64,000 nt of DNA, from positions 1 through 64,000 of the forward strand of contig SNVD02012242.1 of assembly GCA_013180625.2 (NCBI GenBank). Direction: 5' to 3'. Shown in pieces: positions 11,801-22,377 of this stretch. The number at the start of each line of letters is the position of its first letter. Positions within the stretch are counted from its first letter, which is position 1. The notes under the pieces are model-generated. The model ran no database searches and was not told where the DNA came from. It saw nothing but the letters and a program-made list of their open reading frames with translations. The position numbers were made by a program, and so were the translations under genes. This DNA comes from Boswellia sacra. Taxonomy: Eukaryota; Streptophyta; Magnoliopsida; Sapindales; Burseraceae.

Positions 11801-12659
11801 ATTGCAGCAATCGCCAAACCCATGAAAACAATCCAACTATCACCATTTGTAATGGTTGAGAAAAAGATTAAAAAAAGAAAAAGAAAAAAAAGATGAAGAT
11901 AAAATGCTATCGAGAATCTTTGGTCGTTCGAACTAGGTGTTACAATTTCCATTTGTTTTTAATTTTTGTTTTGGAAATTTTATCGAACACCTTATCTGCC
12001 ACCCATTTATCAACCATGCCTCATTCACACCACTTCCATCGCCACCATGACTCTCCATCGGAAATATCACCACTACAATCAAAACAAAATTTCTCTCCCA
12101 AAGATACTTCTCAATCCCGCCTTCCTCTTCACTTCACGTCCCTGTATTGCCCCGCCGTTCTCTTAGACAGGGTCTTCTTCAAGAGACCAAAAGAATCTCC
12201 AGGATGCTTGCAGCCCTTCTAGCGCCCCAGTTGTACTAAAAGACCAGGACGACCCACATGCTTCTTACAGCAAAATCAAATTTTAGTCTTTTTTTTTTCT
12301 AAAATTTAGTTATTTAAATGGAATTTTGTATACAAAATACCTGGTTTTTGACGGGTTTTTGACCCCAGTAATGGCACCCTGGTCACACCAATTGAAGTCA
12401 GTGGACAGAGTTTTTGAGCATTGGTTGGGAGTTGAAGCTGCCTGTTCAAGCCAATGAACTTACGGTGGAATTCATACGGCGTTCAATCGGAGAACTTGAT
12501 GACACCATAAGTAGCTGAAGGGTCCAACAGTTGGTGGCATAGAGAGAAGCGATATTCGGCATTTGAGAGGGAAATTTTTTTTGTATGTGACATTCACAAA
12601 GTAGGGCAAGAAAAGGAAGGTTATAAGACGTGTTGTCTATGACGGTCATATCAGACAGC
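8839..12659. other. interior of the CACTA-like element, no gene recognised
   Basis: The stretch is AT-rich. It contains possible further captured pieces on the minus strand, such as short exon-like segments near 9330-9420 and 9788-9852, the latter ending in a GTAAAT donor, but none is long enough to assign. Frames at 11683-12222 and 12446-12649 have no recognised motif. Confidence 0.4.
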
Positions 12660-12735
12660 CACAGAGTAATTTTTTAATTGCGGTTTATAAAAACCGCTGC
12701 ATATCGTCGCAGTTAAAAGCAACTTTTCTAGTATA
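12660..12735. repeat. CACTA subterminal repeat, right end
   Basis: A GCGGTTTATAAAAACCGC palindrome at about 12680-12697 and a CGTCGCAG motif precede a terminal TTTTCTAGTA. The arrangement mirrors the right end of the CACTA element at 49640-49702. Confidence 0.6.
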
Positions 12736-13066
12736 TAGCACCCACACTCCCTCACCATCAAAATATAATCTGTTCTTTAGAACTTTTAACATGGTTATAG
12801 TTTTAATGGGAAAATTTTGATGTACAATATATTCACATGTACACATGATTAGTTCAGTTCTAGTTTAATTAATTATCAATTATACGCATATAACATTTAT
12901 ATTAATACCCAAAAAAAAACTCATAGATATAATATAAATTCTTAAAAGTTAAAAAGACATTTATTTATCATGTTTTTATAGATATTACATAAAAATTTCG
13001 GTGACATATAATTTTATGCCAATATTCAACAATATTTTTGGATTTAATTCAGATTCACAAACTAGT
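12736..13066. repeat. duplicated 3' flank of gene A, second part
   Basis: Paralogy with the D copy resumes here. CTGTTCTTTAGAACTTTT and the following GGTTATAGTTTTAAT match about 43428-43470, ACACATGATTAGTTCA matches about 44030, and the last part (GATATTACATA-AAAATT, about 12975) matches about 51525-51600 immediately 3' of gene D. Confidence 0.7.
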
Positions 13067-13126
13067 CTAACGAGGAATAGTCAAAGACTGAGAAGGTTGA
13101 CGGCTTGAACTTACTGTCGTAACGGT

Positions 13127-13260
13127 ATGCTTATCATATTTGGCAACAGGCATCTTTGATGGAAGATTTGGCAATGGTAACTCAAGTTACGACATGCTTA
13201 TCATATTTGGCAACAGGCATCTTTGATGGGAGATTTGGCAATGGTAACTCAAATTTGAGA
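13127..13260 (-). repeat. 67-bp tandem duplication in the tail of pseudogene A
   Basis: Two near-identical 67-bp units (13127-13193 and 13194-13260) encode the segment after the kinase domain. Since 67 is not a multiple of three, the duplication shifts the frame. Gene D has one copy. Confidence 0.85.
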
Positions 13261-13341
13261 ACTTTGTGCAATTTGCCTTATTGGTGGTCTTAGATTACGA
13301 TTTGGATGAGCACACCACAATCCAACAATGATCGCACATTC

Positions 13342-13577
13342 AGTTAAAATAAGCAGAGAAGGAGAGAAAATGATCAAAATGTTATGTTTCATTCAATGAA
13401 TTTTTGGTTCCAATACATTACACATATATATACACGTGATGCAGCAAGTAAGCAGAATAACAGAATTCTGTTATCCTCCCAAGCTCAGCTGGCACACGCA
13501 TATGTACATTCATTCAATGCTGACTAAGCAGTCAGTTATTTAACTAACTTAACTAACTCTTATTCTTTTAACTAACA
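13342..13577 (-). repeat. 3' LTR of the copia element in gene A
   Basis: In element orientation the LTR begins TGTTAGTTAAAAG. It is preceded by a purine tract (GAGAGAGGG on the minus strand, 13578-13586). Length is 236 bp, equal to the partner LTR. Confidence 0.9.
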
Positions 13578-13659
13578 CCCTCTCTCAAGCATAGCTAAGT
13601 TGAGTTTTAAACATGACTCAAGTTAGCAGGCTTGTATAGAATAATCTTCAGAATTGACT

Positions 13660-16600
13660 TCATTCAGGAATTGGTTGAACTGTGAGCTTCTGTCTAAGAT
13701 AATCAAACCGAGGGCCTGATAGAGCTTTAGTCAGAACATCTGCAATTTGGAATTCAGTTGAAATATGCTTGATCAGAATTTGTTTGGCAAGCACCTTTTC
13801 TCTAATGAAATGAACATCAACTTCAATGTGCTTTGTTCTAGCATGAAACACAGGGTTTGCTGCTAATGATTCAGTACCCTTATTGTCGCACCAGAGGACT
13901 GGAATGTCAGTAAGAGAGAAGCTCAATTCTTGAAGTAATCCTTGCAACCAAATCAGTTCTGTAGCAGCTGAAGACAAGGAACGATACTCAGATTTTGTGG
14001 AGGATTTAGCCACTACTTTCTGCTTCTTGGAACTCCAATAAACCAAGTTATCTCCAAAGAAAATGCAACAGCCAGAAGTAGATTTCCGATCATCTACAGA
14101 GCTGGCCCAGTCAGCATCACTGAAACCAGAGAAGGTCATTGATTTCATTGGTTTGAAAGTCAGTCCATAGCTTATTGTTCCTTTCACATATCTCAGCACT
14201 CTCTTACAAGCTTGCCAGTGAGATAAAGCTGGTTTTTGCATAAACTGGCTGAGCTTATTTACAGCATAGGAAATGTCAGGTCTTGATAAACACAAATACT
14301 GAAGTGCACCAATAACACTCTTGTAAAGTGTAGGATGATCAAATGCATTGTCATCATGTACAGTGAGTTTGATGCCCGACAGCATGGGAGTTGAACAAGG
14401 TTTTGCTTCATACAGATTGCATTTCTTCAAGAGGTCTACAGTATACTTGGCTTGTGATAAGAACAAGGTGTTATCTGTTCTTTTAATCTCAAAACCAAGA
14501 AAGTAGTTAACAGTTCCCAGTGCTTTAAGTGCAAATGTTCTATTCAAGTCAGAGATCATTTTCTGAATTTGTATGGTATCATTTCCTGTGACAATTATGT
14601 CATCTACATAGATCAAAAGAAGAATGATTTTACCTCCTACAGACTTGTGAATGAACAGGCTGCTATCAGATGAACTCATAAGAAACCCCCAGTGAAGCAA
14701 AGCTGCCTTGAGCTTGTCAAACCATGCTCGGGGAGCTTGCTTCAGACCATATAAAGACTTGTGGAGTTTACACACATAGGTAGGATGATGACAGTGAATA
14801 AAGCCTGCAGGTTGAGACAGTTTGGAATTGCTGGAACAGTTTGGAAACTTCAGACTTGTACACTGTCTCTTTTAAGTCTCCATTGAGAAATGCACTGTTT
14901 ATGTCAATGTGCTGAATATCCCATTTGAAAGTGACTGCAAGGGAAAAAACTACTCTGATTGTAGAAGGTTTGATGACTGGGCTGAAGGTTTCAAAGTAAT
15001 CAATGCCTGAAGTTTGTTGAAACCCCTTGGCCACTAATCTGGCTTTGTAACGTTGAACACTACCATCTGAGTTGTATTTAACTCGAAATACCCACCTGTT
15101 ATCAACTATATGCATGTCAGGTGTAAAAGGAACCAAGGACCAGGTTTGATTGGCTTACAGTGCATTAAATTCTTCTTGCATAGCCTTGAACCAAGAGGGA
15201 TCATTGAGGGCATCATCAACTGTATCAGGTTCTGTGACTGAATGAGTTGATTGGGAATGACAAAGAAATAGTTTGGGTTTGTGGACACCATGTTTAGAAC
15301 GAGTGATCATGGGGTGAGTATTTAAAGCTGGGACAGTAAGAGAAGTTGCAGTAGTTGATTTTGGTGAGAGATAAGGAGAAGCAGGAGAATTAAAGGATTG
15401 GGAATTTGCTGAGTTTGCAGAGTTATTGATTGCATGAGAGTTTGTAGGAGAGGAAATAGAGTTTGCAGGTTGTAGAGATGGGGAGGTAGCAGGGTTAGGA
15501 TTTGTGTTTGGAGGATGAATTGATGTACATAAAGGTAGAGAAAGTGAAGGAAAGTGCCAACGACCAGAGGGCAATGCACTTGAAGCAGTGTTAGAGGAGG
15601 AGTTATTCTTAAGAAATGCTCCTCCATGAAATGGAAAAAAGGATTCATCAAAGGAGACACTTTTAGCTATATAGATTCGGCCAGAATCACTTAGACACAA
15701 GTATCCTTTGTGAGTCATACTGTAGCCAAGAAAAACACAAAGAGTAGTATGGAAGGAGAACTTGACAGTGTTGTATGGTCTCAAATTTGGAAAACAGGCA
15801 AAGCCAAATGTTTTAAGGTGTTTGATATCTGGAGATGAGTGAAACAGTGATTGAAAAGGAGAAGAAGACTGCAATTTTGGTGTAGGTAATCTATTGATGA
15901 GATAAACAGCAGTAACAAATGCAAACCACCAATAGGATAAGGGCATGGAGGCTTGAGCTAGAAGGGTCAAACCTGTCTCCGCAACATGTCTATGCTTTCT
16001 CTCCACTGAACCATTTTGTTGGTGTGTGTGTGGACAAGGGTGACAAAATTGTATACCAAGCTGAGCAAGCAGTGAAGCTAATGGCCGAAATTCACCTCCC
16101 CAATCAGACTAAAGGCATTTCAGTTTTGTTTGAAATCGTTTCTCAACTAAAGCCAGGAATTGCTGGAACAGTTTGGAAACTTCAGCCTTGGTTTTCAAAG
16201 GGAATATCCAGCTATACCTACTGAAATCATCAACAAAAAGAAGATAATATTTGTAATCTTCAACTGAAGTAAGAGGTGCTGGACCCCATACATCTGTAAA
16301 AACTAAATCAAGTGGAGATTTGGATGCAGTAAATGAAGTGGGATACACATCATGGCTTTGCTTGCCAAATTTGCAGGAATGGCAAATCATTTTATTATTC
16401 ATATTATAAGAGAACAGCTTTGTTGTCCTTGAAATATAGTTCAATACATGAAAATGTGGATGGCCTAGCCTCTTATGCCAGAGTACACAATCAGTGGATC
16501 CAGTGTTGGAATTATTGACAGTACAAGACACTAGTGTCTGTGATTGGAAAGAAGCATTGAGGTCTGATGCAGAACATGTTGACGTGGTATTGAAGTTTTG

Positions 16601-18137
16601 CAGCTGATACAATCCATCCCTAAGTATTCCCCGGAGCACAGGAAGTTGTGAAACCTGATCCTTGACAACACATGTATCAGAATTGAACTCAGCATTATCT
16701 TTAGTTAGCTGTGATATGCTCAACAAGTTCTTTGTGATAGCAGGAACACAAAGAATTCTGTTCAGAGATAAAACTCTTTCTTGCATATGGACAATAGATT
16801 GTATTAGAACCAATATGAGAGATTAAAATATTGTTACCATTGCCTACTTGTACAGTCTCTTTGCCATCATATTCGGAGTTGATTGAGAGGTTGCTGAGAT
16901 TGGAAGTGATATGATCAGTTGCACCAGTGTCCATATACCATGAATTGTCAGCAACTGTTGATGGGGAAGCTATGAAAGCATGATGATTTGATGTATTGAC
17001 TTGCTAAGGTCCATTTACTTGTTGAGGTGTAGCTGAAGGTCCCTGGTAACTCACATCAAACCTACAATAACATTTAAGTGTAGTATGTCCAGGTTTTGAA
17101 CAAACTTGACAAATTGGTTTACCAATGTTTTGTCCTGATTGACCTTGAGCAACATTGTTAATATTTGTTGTGCTATTGTTTGCATTTCTTGCATAAAACT
17201 GTCTATTTCTTCCTCTCCCTCTATTATTTTGACTGGAGGAGAATCTGCCATAACCATAGCCAGGGACATTCAATCCTTGAGACTGATTCTGATACATTTT
17301 ATTTGCAACATTAGCACTAGGACCTACATGAACAACCTGAGCAGTATTGTGTTGTTCCAGACGCAATTCATAGCTTTGTAACTGGTATTGTGCTTCTTCC
17401 AGTGAAACAGAATCAGTTTTGGATGTGATATTAACTATTATAGCATCATATTCAGGTCCAAGACCATCAAGAATGTGCAGTAACAGGTCAGAATCGGATA
17501 CAGAAGTTCCAATGGCATGCAATGTATCAGCAAATGTTCTCATCTTTAGAAAATACTCAGAAATTAAAAGTGAACCTTTCTTTGTTGTTTGTAACTGATG
17601 CTTAATGTGCATAGCACGAGCCTTTGATTCTGTTTGATGCAAACACTTGAGAGTATTCCAGGCATCCATGGAAGTGATGCATCTTACCACATAGCCAAAC
17701 ATGGATTCGGAAATAGAAGATAGTAACCAGCTAAGGATGAACTGATCAATTCTTTTCCAATTTAGGTAATCTGGATTGATTTGAGTAATTGTGGAGCTTG
17801 ATGGATCTGTACCTGCTGGATCTTGAATCGAGATCATTGAAGGAGGACAAATTCTAGTTCCTTCAACAAATCCTTCCAGATCAAAGGCTCTCAAAGTAGA
17901 AAGAATTTGAAGACTCCAGAATCCATAGTTGCCTCGTTGAAGTTTGATTACTGTGGCTGGCAAGGTTGATGGTAACATTGTTGGAAGCAGTAGATTGGAA
18001 ATAGAGAAATCTGAACTTAAATTTGTAGGAATTGTGTTTGAATTATTGTTTACTTGATCTGTAAATGTTGAGTTTCCAGGAAAAGTGTTTCTAGGAAAAT
18101 TTTGGTTTCCAGGAAAATAACCTTGATGATTTGCCAT
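13660..18137 (-). pseudogene. copia gag-pol polyprotein, broken
   Basis: Gag starts at MANHQG (18137) and runs to a TAG at 17001-17003. It contains a CX2CX4HX4C zinc knuckle (CQVCSKPGH). Protease follows with DTGATDH at about 16930. Integrase has the HHCC zinc segment (HKRLGHPHFH...CHSC) and TDVWGP. Reverse transcriptase has FSPV, AFLNGDL and YVDDIIVTG, and RNase H has SDADWAS and WCDNKG; this is the copia order PR-IN-RT-RH. It is broken by the stop after gag, frameshifts in integrase near 16110 and 16000, and a short foreign insertion in reverse transcriptase at about 14820-14857. The 371-codon C-terminal frame (13660-14775) remains open. Confidence 0.9.
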
Positions 18138-18151
18138 GAAACTTCTGGATA

Positions 18152-18163
18152 GCTCTGATACCA
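18152..18163 (-). other. primer-binding site, initiator tRNA-Met
   Basis: The minus strand reads TGGTATCAGAGC directly inside the 5' LTR, the standard plant Ty1/copia primer-binding sequence. Confidence 0.9.
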
Positions 18164-18399
18164 AGTTAAAATAAGCAGAGAAGGAGAGAAAATGATCAAA
18201 ATGTTCTGTTTCATTCAATGAATTTTTGGTTCCAGTACATTACACATATATATACATGTGATGCAGCAAGTAAGCAGAATAACAGAATTCTGTTATCCTC
18301 CCAAGCTCAGCTGGCACACGCATATGTACATTCATTCAATGTTGACTAAGCAGTCAGTTATTTAACTAACTTAACTAACTCTTATTCTTTTAACTAACA
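18164..18399 (-). repeat. 5' LTR of the copia element in gene A
   Basis: The 236-bp copy matches 13342-13577 with about four mismatches and ends next to the primer-binding site. Confidence 0.9.
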
Positions 18400-20398
18400 C
18401 ATTCCATTTGGTTGATATCAAAATTCATACAGAATTTCTTGTCAGCTGCATCAAGAAGCCTTTTATTTCCATAAGACTCCCAAGCCCAAGGTACCAATGA
18501 AACTTGGTCTTCCTTATATTTGTGTTCTATTGATCTTCTTCCACTGGCAATTTCCAGGACAACTACTCCAAAGCTAAAAATATCCGATTCCTTGCTAGCC
18601 TTGCTTGTTGTGAGACATTCAGGAGCCATGAAACCCAAGGTTCCAGCCAAAGCAGTGGTTTGCGATCCCTTTGCATGATCAACAAGCCTAGCTAACCCGA
18701 AATCTCCAAGCTTGGCATTGAAATTCAAATCTAACATTATGTTGCTTGATTTAATATCTCTATGTATAACACAATCATCTCCTTCTTCTTGTAGATATTT
18801 AGTAATGCAGAGGCCAAGTCCTAGATAATTCTGTATCTTAATTCCCAGTTCAACAACTTTTTCCCCTTGAATATATGGGAATCTAGGCTACCATTAGGCA
18901 TACGCTCGTAAACAAGCATCAGAACTTCTTTTTCATGGCACCAACCAATAAGCTTAACTGTATTCCTGTGACTTAATCGACTAATGATATTCACCTCTGT
19001 TGTATACTCCTTATTTCCTTGTTTTGACTGCCCTGAAATCTTCTTTACAGCAACATAGGTATTCATGTCCCTCAAGAATCCTCTATAAACTGCCCCAAAC
19101 CCACCTTCACCAAGCTTACCTTCCTCCGCAAAGTTATTGGTTGCACCGGCCAATTCACTATAAGAAAGTTTCCGGGTCCATTCTGAAATTCGTCATCGAA
19201 AGACACATCTGAAACAGCATCATTCTCACGGGATTTCCTTGTCCATCTTAACAGGAGATAAATAAAACCTATGCCCACAATGACAACACATGATCCAGTT
19301 GTTAAGCCTGCAACTAGTTTTCTTTTCTTTTCCCCCTCTTTCAAGTAAACAAAGGTTGGTAATGGGACTGAAGCCGAATTTGGTGAAATCGCTTCATGAG
19401 TTGGAGCAGATTTGTTAGCTTTAATAGGTGTTCACCAGGAACGTCGCCAGGAGGGTAATAGCTGCATGAGACAAGATAATTCCCATTATGGCATCGCAGT
19501 TTAGCGCATCCAAGATGATGCGAGTCTTGCCAAACAACTTGAGTATACTCCTTACACACATAACCTCTCCTGCATCTATTGGAGTCGAAGTCATATTATG
19601 ACTTCTCGTGATCCCACAACTGCACGGCTTGTGGCGCAGGAAGATCAGTTTTGCTCCAAGCAACATTCTCACCATAAACCGGTTTCCAAGGCCATGTTGT
19701 CACCATATTGCAGTCAGCTACATTAGACTCAACACGGTTCTGTGCGTATATTGCTAAAGCGTCGTTCCAAATCATGGGACCAGCACCTACCTCAGCACGA
19801 GCCTTGCTGTGGGCATATAGGTAGTCCTGGGGTCTGGCGTTCTCCGAAGAAGATGCAGTGGCTTCATTTGGGCGTTGACCCAAAATATTAGCAGGAAGGA
19901 AATAGTTGTAAGAGATGAAATATCCCCCCTTGTTGCACCGCACTTTATAGCATCCAAGACTATGCGAGTCTTGCCAAATAATCTGAGTGTAATTACTCCC
20001 ATTGTCTTTCTTCTCACAACCCACATGTTTATAACATCTCTACCTGAAAGATGACTGTTGCTCCAATTAGCGACATTCTCACGGTAAGGCCCTCCCGAAT
20101 ACTGACCCTTGCAATCGCCCACCCTCTATTGAGCATAGATTTTTGCATAGGCCGCTACAGTGCTATTTCAAGTCAAAGGACTGGCACCCATTTCTGAACG
20201 AGCCGCATTATGCACCTCTAGATAATCTTCGGGCGAATCCTGAGCATATATGGCAAGCATAAAAGCTAAGCTCATAGCATGCACAAAAGCTAAAGAAATT
20301 TTACACAACATTGTATTTTTCTTGAATAATGAGAAGCATTGGGCACAGATCAGGAAGGGACACCTGCAGCTTGCTTTCATTGCCGACGGGAGAAGAGG

Positions 20399-20527
20399 AG
20401 TCAAAGTCTCCTTATTTTCATGTGGACTTCGGAGATGTAGCCATATCACACCAATAATTCATGAGGCACTTTAGTCACGAGGCCCATTTGCTTTATTGGC
20501 TTTGCCGTTTCTTATCACGTCTTGACT
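20399..20527 (-). promoter_or_regulatory. W-box motifs upstream of pseudogene A
   Basis: AGTCAA at 20399-20404 (TTGACT on the gene strand) and TTGACT at 20522-20527 match the WRKY-binding W-box core. The same block, around the shared string TCACACCAATAATTCA, occurs twice upstream of gene D. Regulation is inferred from motif and paralogy only. Confidence 0.5.
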
Positions 20528-21025
20528 AAACTATCTCATCACTTGCTCATGGATGCAATATGCAATTCCATTACGATCATAATTGTCCACGCCCCACCCG
20601 TCGAAATTTAGTAATTTAAATATTAAAATATGAAGTATCCGCTATGAGTTCAACTGATAGGTTAGAACAGGGAGGTATTTTATAATTAATTTTTCTCAAC
20701 TTTACTAAACATATTGATTAAATAATTAAAGGGAATATTTTGGAGAACTTCCATGGTTTTCTAATATATTTGAATTTTTATAATTCACCCTTCATAGTTT
20801 AAAAAAAAAAAAACCACCATTTTATGTGTTAATGCTGAATTTAATTAAAAAAAAATAAAGAGCAAACCGTCTGTGAAGATTTGGTTAAGGTAACTCGTGA
20901 TTAAGAATTTGTATAACTTACCTTATTGTCGGTCTTGAATTACAATCCTGGTGAGCACACCACAATCCAATGTTGACCACACACTCCATCTGCTTCGTAT
21001 CAAAGTTCAAACCTAATGACTTGTT

Positions 21026-21324
21026 ATTAGAGGGCTTAAAGTATTAATGTTAAGCGCACATAGAAAAGTGGTAAACTTAACATGGTATCAGAAACATAAT
21101 GACCTAACAGTCGCAGGTTTGAATCTCCTCCGTGTTATTTAAAAATTAATTAAAAAGTATTATTGTTTAACCCACTTGTAAGACCCATTGGACATATGAG
21201 GTTTGATTTGGTCCATGTAACAAGTGCACAGGGCTCTTGCACATGCGAGGACATATTAGAGGGCTTAAAATATTAATGTTAAGCCCACATCTATAAGCTT
21301 AAGCTTAAAGTGACAAACTTAACA
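21026..21324 (-). mobile_element. TRIM (terminal-repeat retrotransposon in miniature) in pseudogene B
   Basis: This is a 299-bp insertion with direct terminal repeats of 57 bp (21026-21082) and 71 bp (21254-21324), both starting TATTAGAGGGCTTAAA and ending AAACTTAACA. TGGTATCAGA, an initiator-tRNA-Met primer-binding core, follows the left repeat immediately, so the element itself reads along the plus strand. Perfect 5-bp target duplications CTTGT lie at 21021-21025 and 21325-21329. The insertion splits the kinase C-lobe of pseudogene B between KKLVDVVDK and the FDTKQMEC segment. There is no coding capacity. Confidence 0.85.
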
Positions 21325-22041
21325 CTTGTCAACAACATCAACAAGTTTTTTATTTCCAAATGACTCCCATGTCCAAGCCATTAAGAAGACGTGAGCCTCG
21401 AGGTATGAGTAATCTGTTGATATTCTTCCACAAGCAACTTCTAGTGCAACTACTCCAAAACTAAAGATATCCGATTCTTTGCTAGCTTTGCTTGTTGTGA
21501 GATATTCAGGAGCTATGTAACCTATGGTCCCGGCTAAAAAAGTGGTTCGTGAACCTTTCACGGGGTCCATAAGTCTAGCTAGTCTGAAATCTCCAATCTT
21601 AGAATTGAAATTCGAATCCAACATGATGTTACTTGATTTGATATCTCTATGCAGTACACAATGATCCCCCTCTTCTTGTAATATAGCAATGCGAAGGCCA
21701 AGTCCTGTATAATTTTATATCGCATCTCCCATGTCAACAAGCTTTTCCCTTTAAAAAGATGGGAATCCAAGCTACCATTAGGCATGAACTCATAAACAAG
21801 TATTAATTCTTTTTCATGACACCAACCGATAAGCTTAACCGTATTTATGTGCCTTAATCTAGAAATGATCTTCAGGTCAGTTTTATACTCCTTGCTTCCT
21901 TGTTTAGATCCCCTTGAAATTGTCTTCACAGCTACATATGTATTCAAGGCGCTAAGGAATCCTTTGTAAACTGATCCAAAGCCACCTTCTGCAAGCTTCC
22001 CTTCCTCCCCAAAATTGTTGGTTGCCCTAACCAGTTCAGCA

Positions 22042-22295
22042 TGTTAAAGAATAATTCAAAGTTCGTATCCATATATTGATGCACGTTCTGTTAGTGGCTA
22101 GTCAATCTAGTTGCAAAGTTAGAGGCTGGTAGTGTGTTAGTCGGTAGAATTTTAAGGTTGATTTGTCAGAGTTGTAGCCTATATAAAGGCATGTTTAGCT
22201 CATCAGTTTGTATTGAAAAATAATAAACATTGAGTGTTCTTTTCTCCTCTATTTGCCCCTGTTTTTTATGCTGTTTGTGATATTTGTTTCCAACA
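22042..22295 (+). repeat. 5' LTR of the older copia element
   Basis: It starts TGTTAAAGAATAATTC and ends TTTCCAACA, with TATATAAAGGCATG as a probable TATA region. Length equals its partner at 26408. Confidence 0.9.
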
Positions 22296-22377
22296 AATTT
22301 GGTATCAGAGCTTACTTGAGAGAGTGAGTAGAGAGGGTAAAAACGTTAGTTGAGTGAAACACTTAAGAGGAAAGCCA

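Larger units (their letters stand above)
5939..12735. mobile_element. CACTA-like transposon, about 6.8 kb, carrying host gene fragments
   Basis: The block interrupts sequence that is continuous in the paralogous copy near 43400-43420. Its left end resembles the left end of the second CACTA element at 47057 (ACTTTTTATGACGGGCCAAAA against ACTATTTACGACGGACCAAAA), and its right end resembles the right end at 49702 (GCGGTTTTTA-AAACCGC near the terminus). Both ends have the dense CGG/CCG repeats of CACTA subterminal regions. The terminal CACTA itself is degenerate (CATTC on the left, TAGTA on the right), and TAG flanks both sides at 5936-5938 and 12736-12738. I see no transposase, so it is probably non-autonomous. 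The exact right boundary is uncertain by a few bases. Confidence 0.6.
13342..18399 (-). mobile_element. Ty1/copia retrotransposon in pseudogene A
   Basis: Two 236-bp LTRs (13342-13577 and 18164-18399) differ at about four positions by eye. The insertion is flanked by a perfect 5-bp target duplication CATTC (13337-13341 and 18400-18404). Removing it rejoins the kinase reading of gene A (ECVS... to ECAIIVGLWCAHPN), which gene D confirms. The initiator-tRNA-Met primer-binding site and the polypurine tract are in the expected places. Total length is 5058 bp. Confidence 0.95.
13067..20311 (-). pseudogene. receptor kinase A: double CAP/PR-1 domain LecRK-like kinase, pseudogene split by a copia element
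   Basis: Coding remains run from ATG at 20311 (MLCKISLAFVHAM signal peptide) to TAG at 13067-13069 and match gene D domain for domain. They comprise the first CAP domain (about 19870-20230), the second CAP domain (about 19430-19850), the membrane span (about 19240-19330, AGLTTGSCVVIVGIGF) and the kinase, with GEGGFG, VAVKK, LGDFGLA and APE still visible. It is dead: at least two stop codons lie in the first CAP domain, several frameshifts split both CAP domains, another frameshift lies at the juxtamembrane/kinase boundary, and a 5058-bp copia insertion sits in the C-terminal lobe. A 67-bp tandem duplication (13127-13260) frameshifts the tail. The second CAP domain reads CKEYTQVVW, with glutamate where a histidine is usual, as in gene D. 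Confidence 0.9.

Noticed and set aside
15322..15660. 112-codon minus-strand frame rich in Leu and Thr
   Set aside because: It overlaps the copia integrase-RT linker frame and is a shadow of it.
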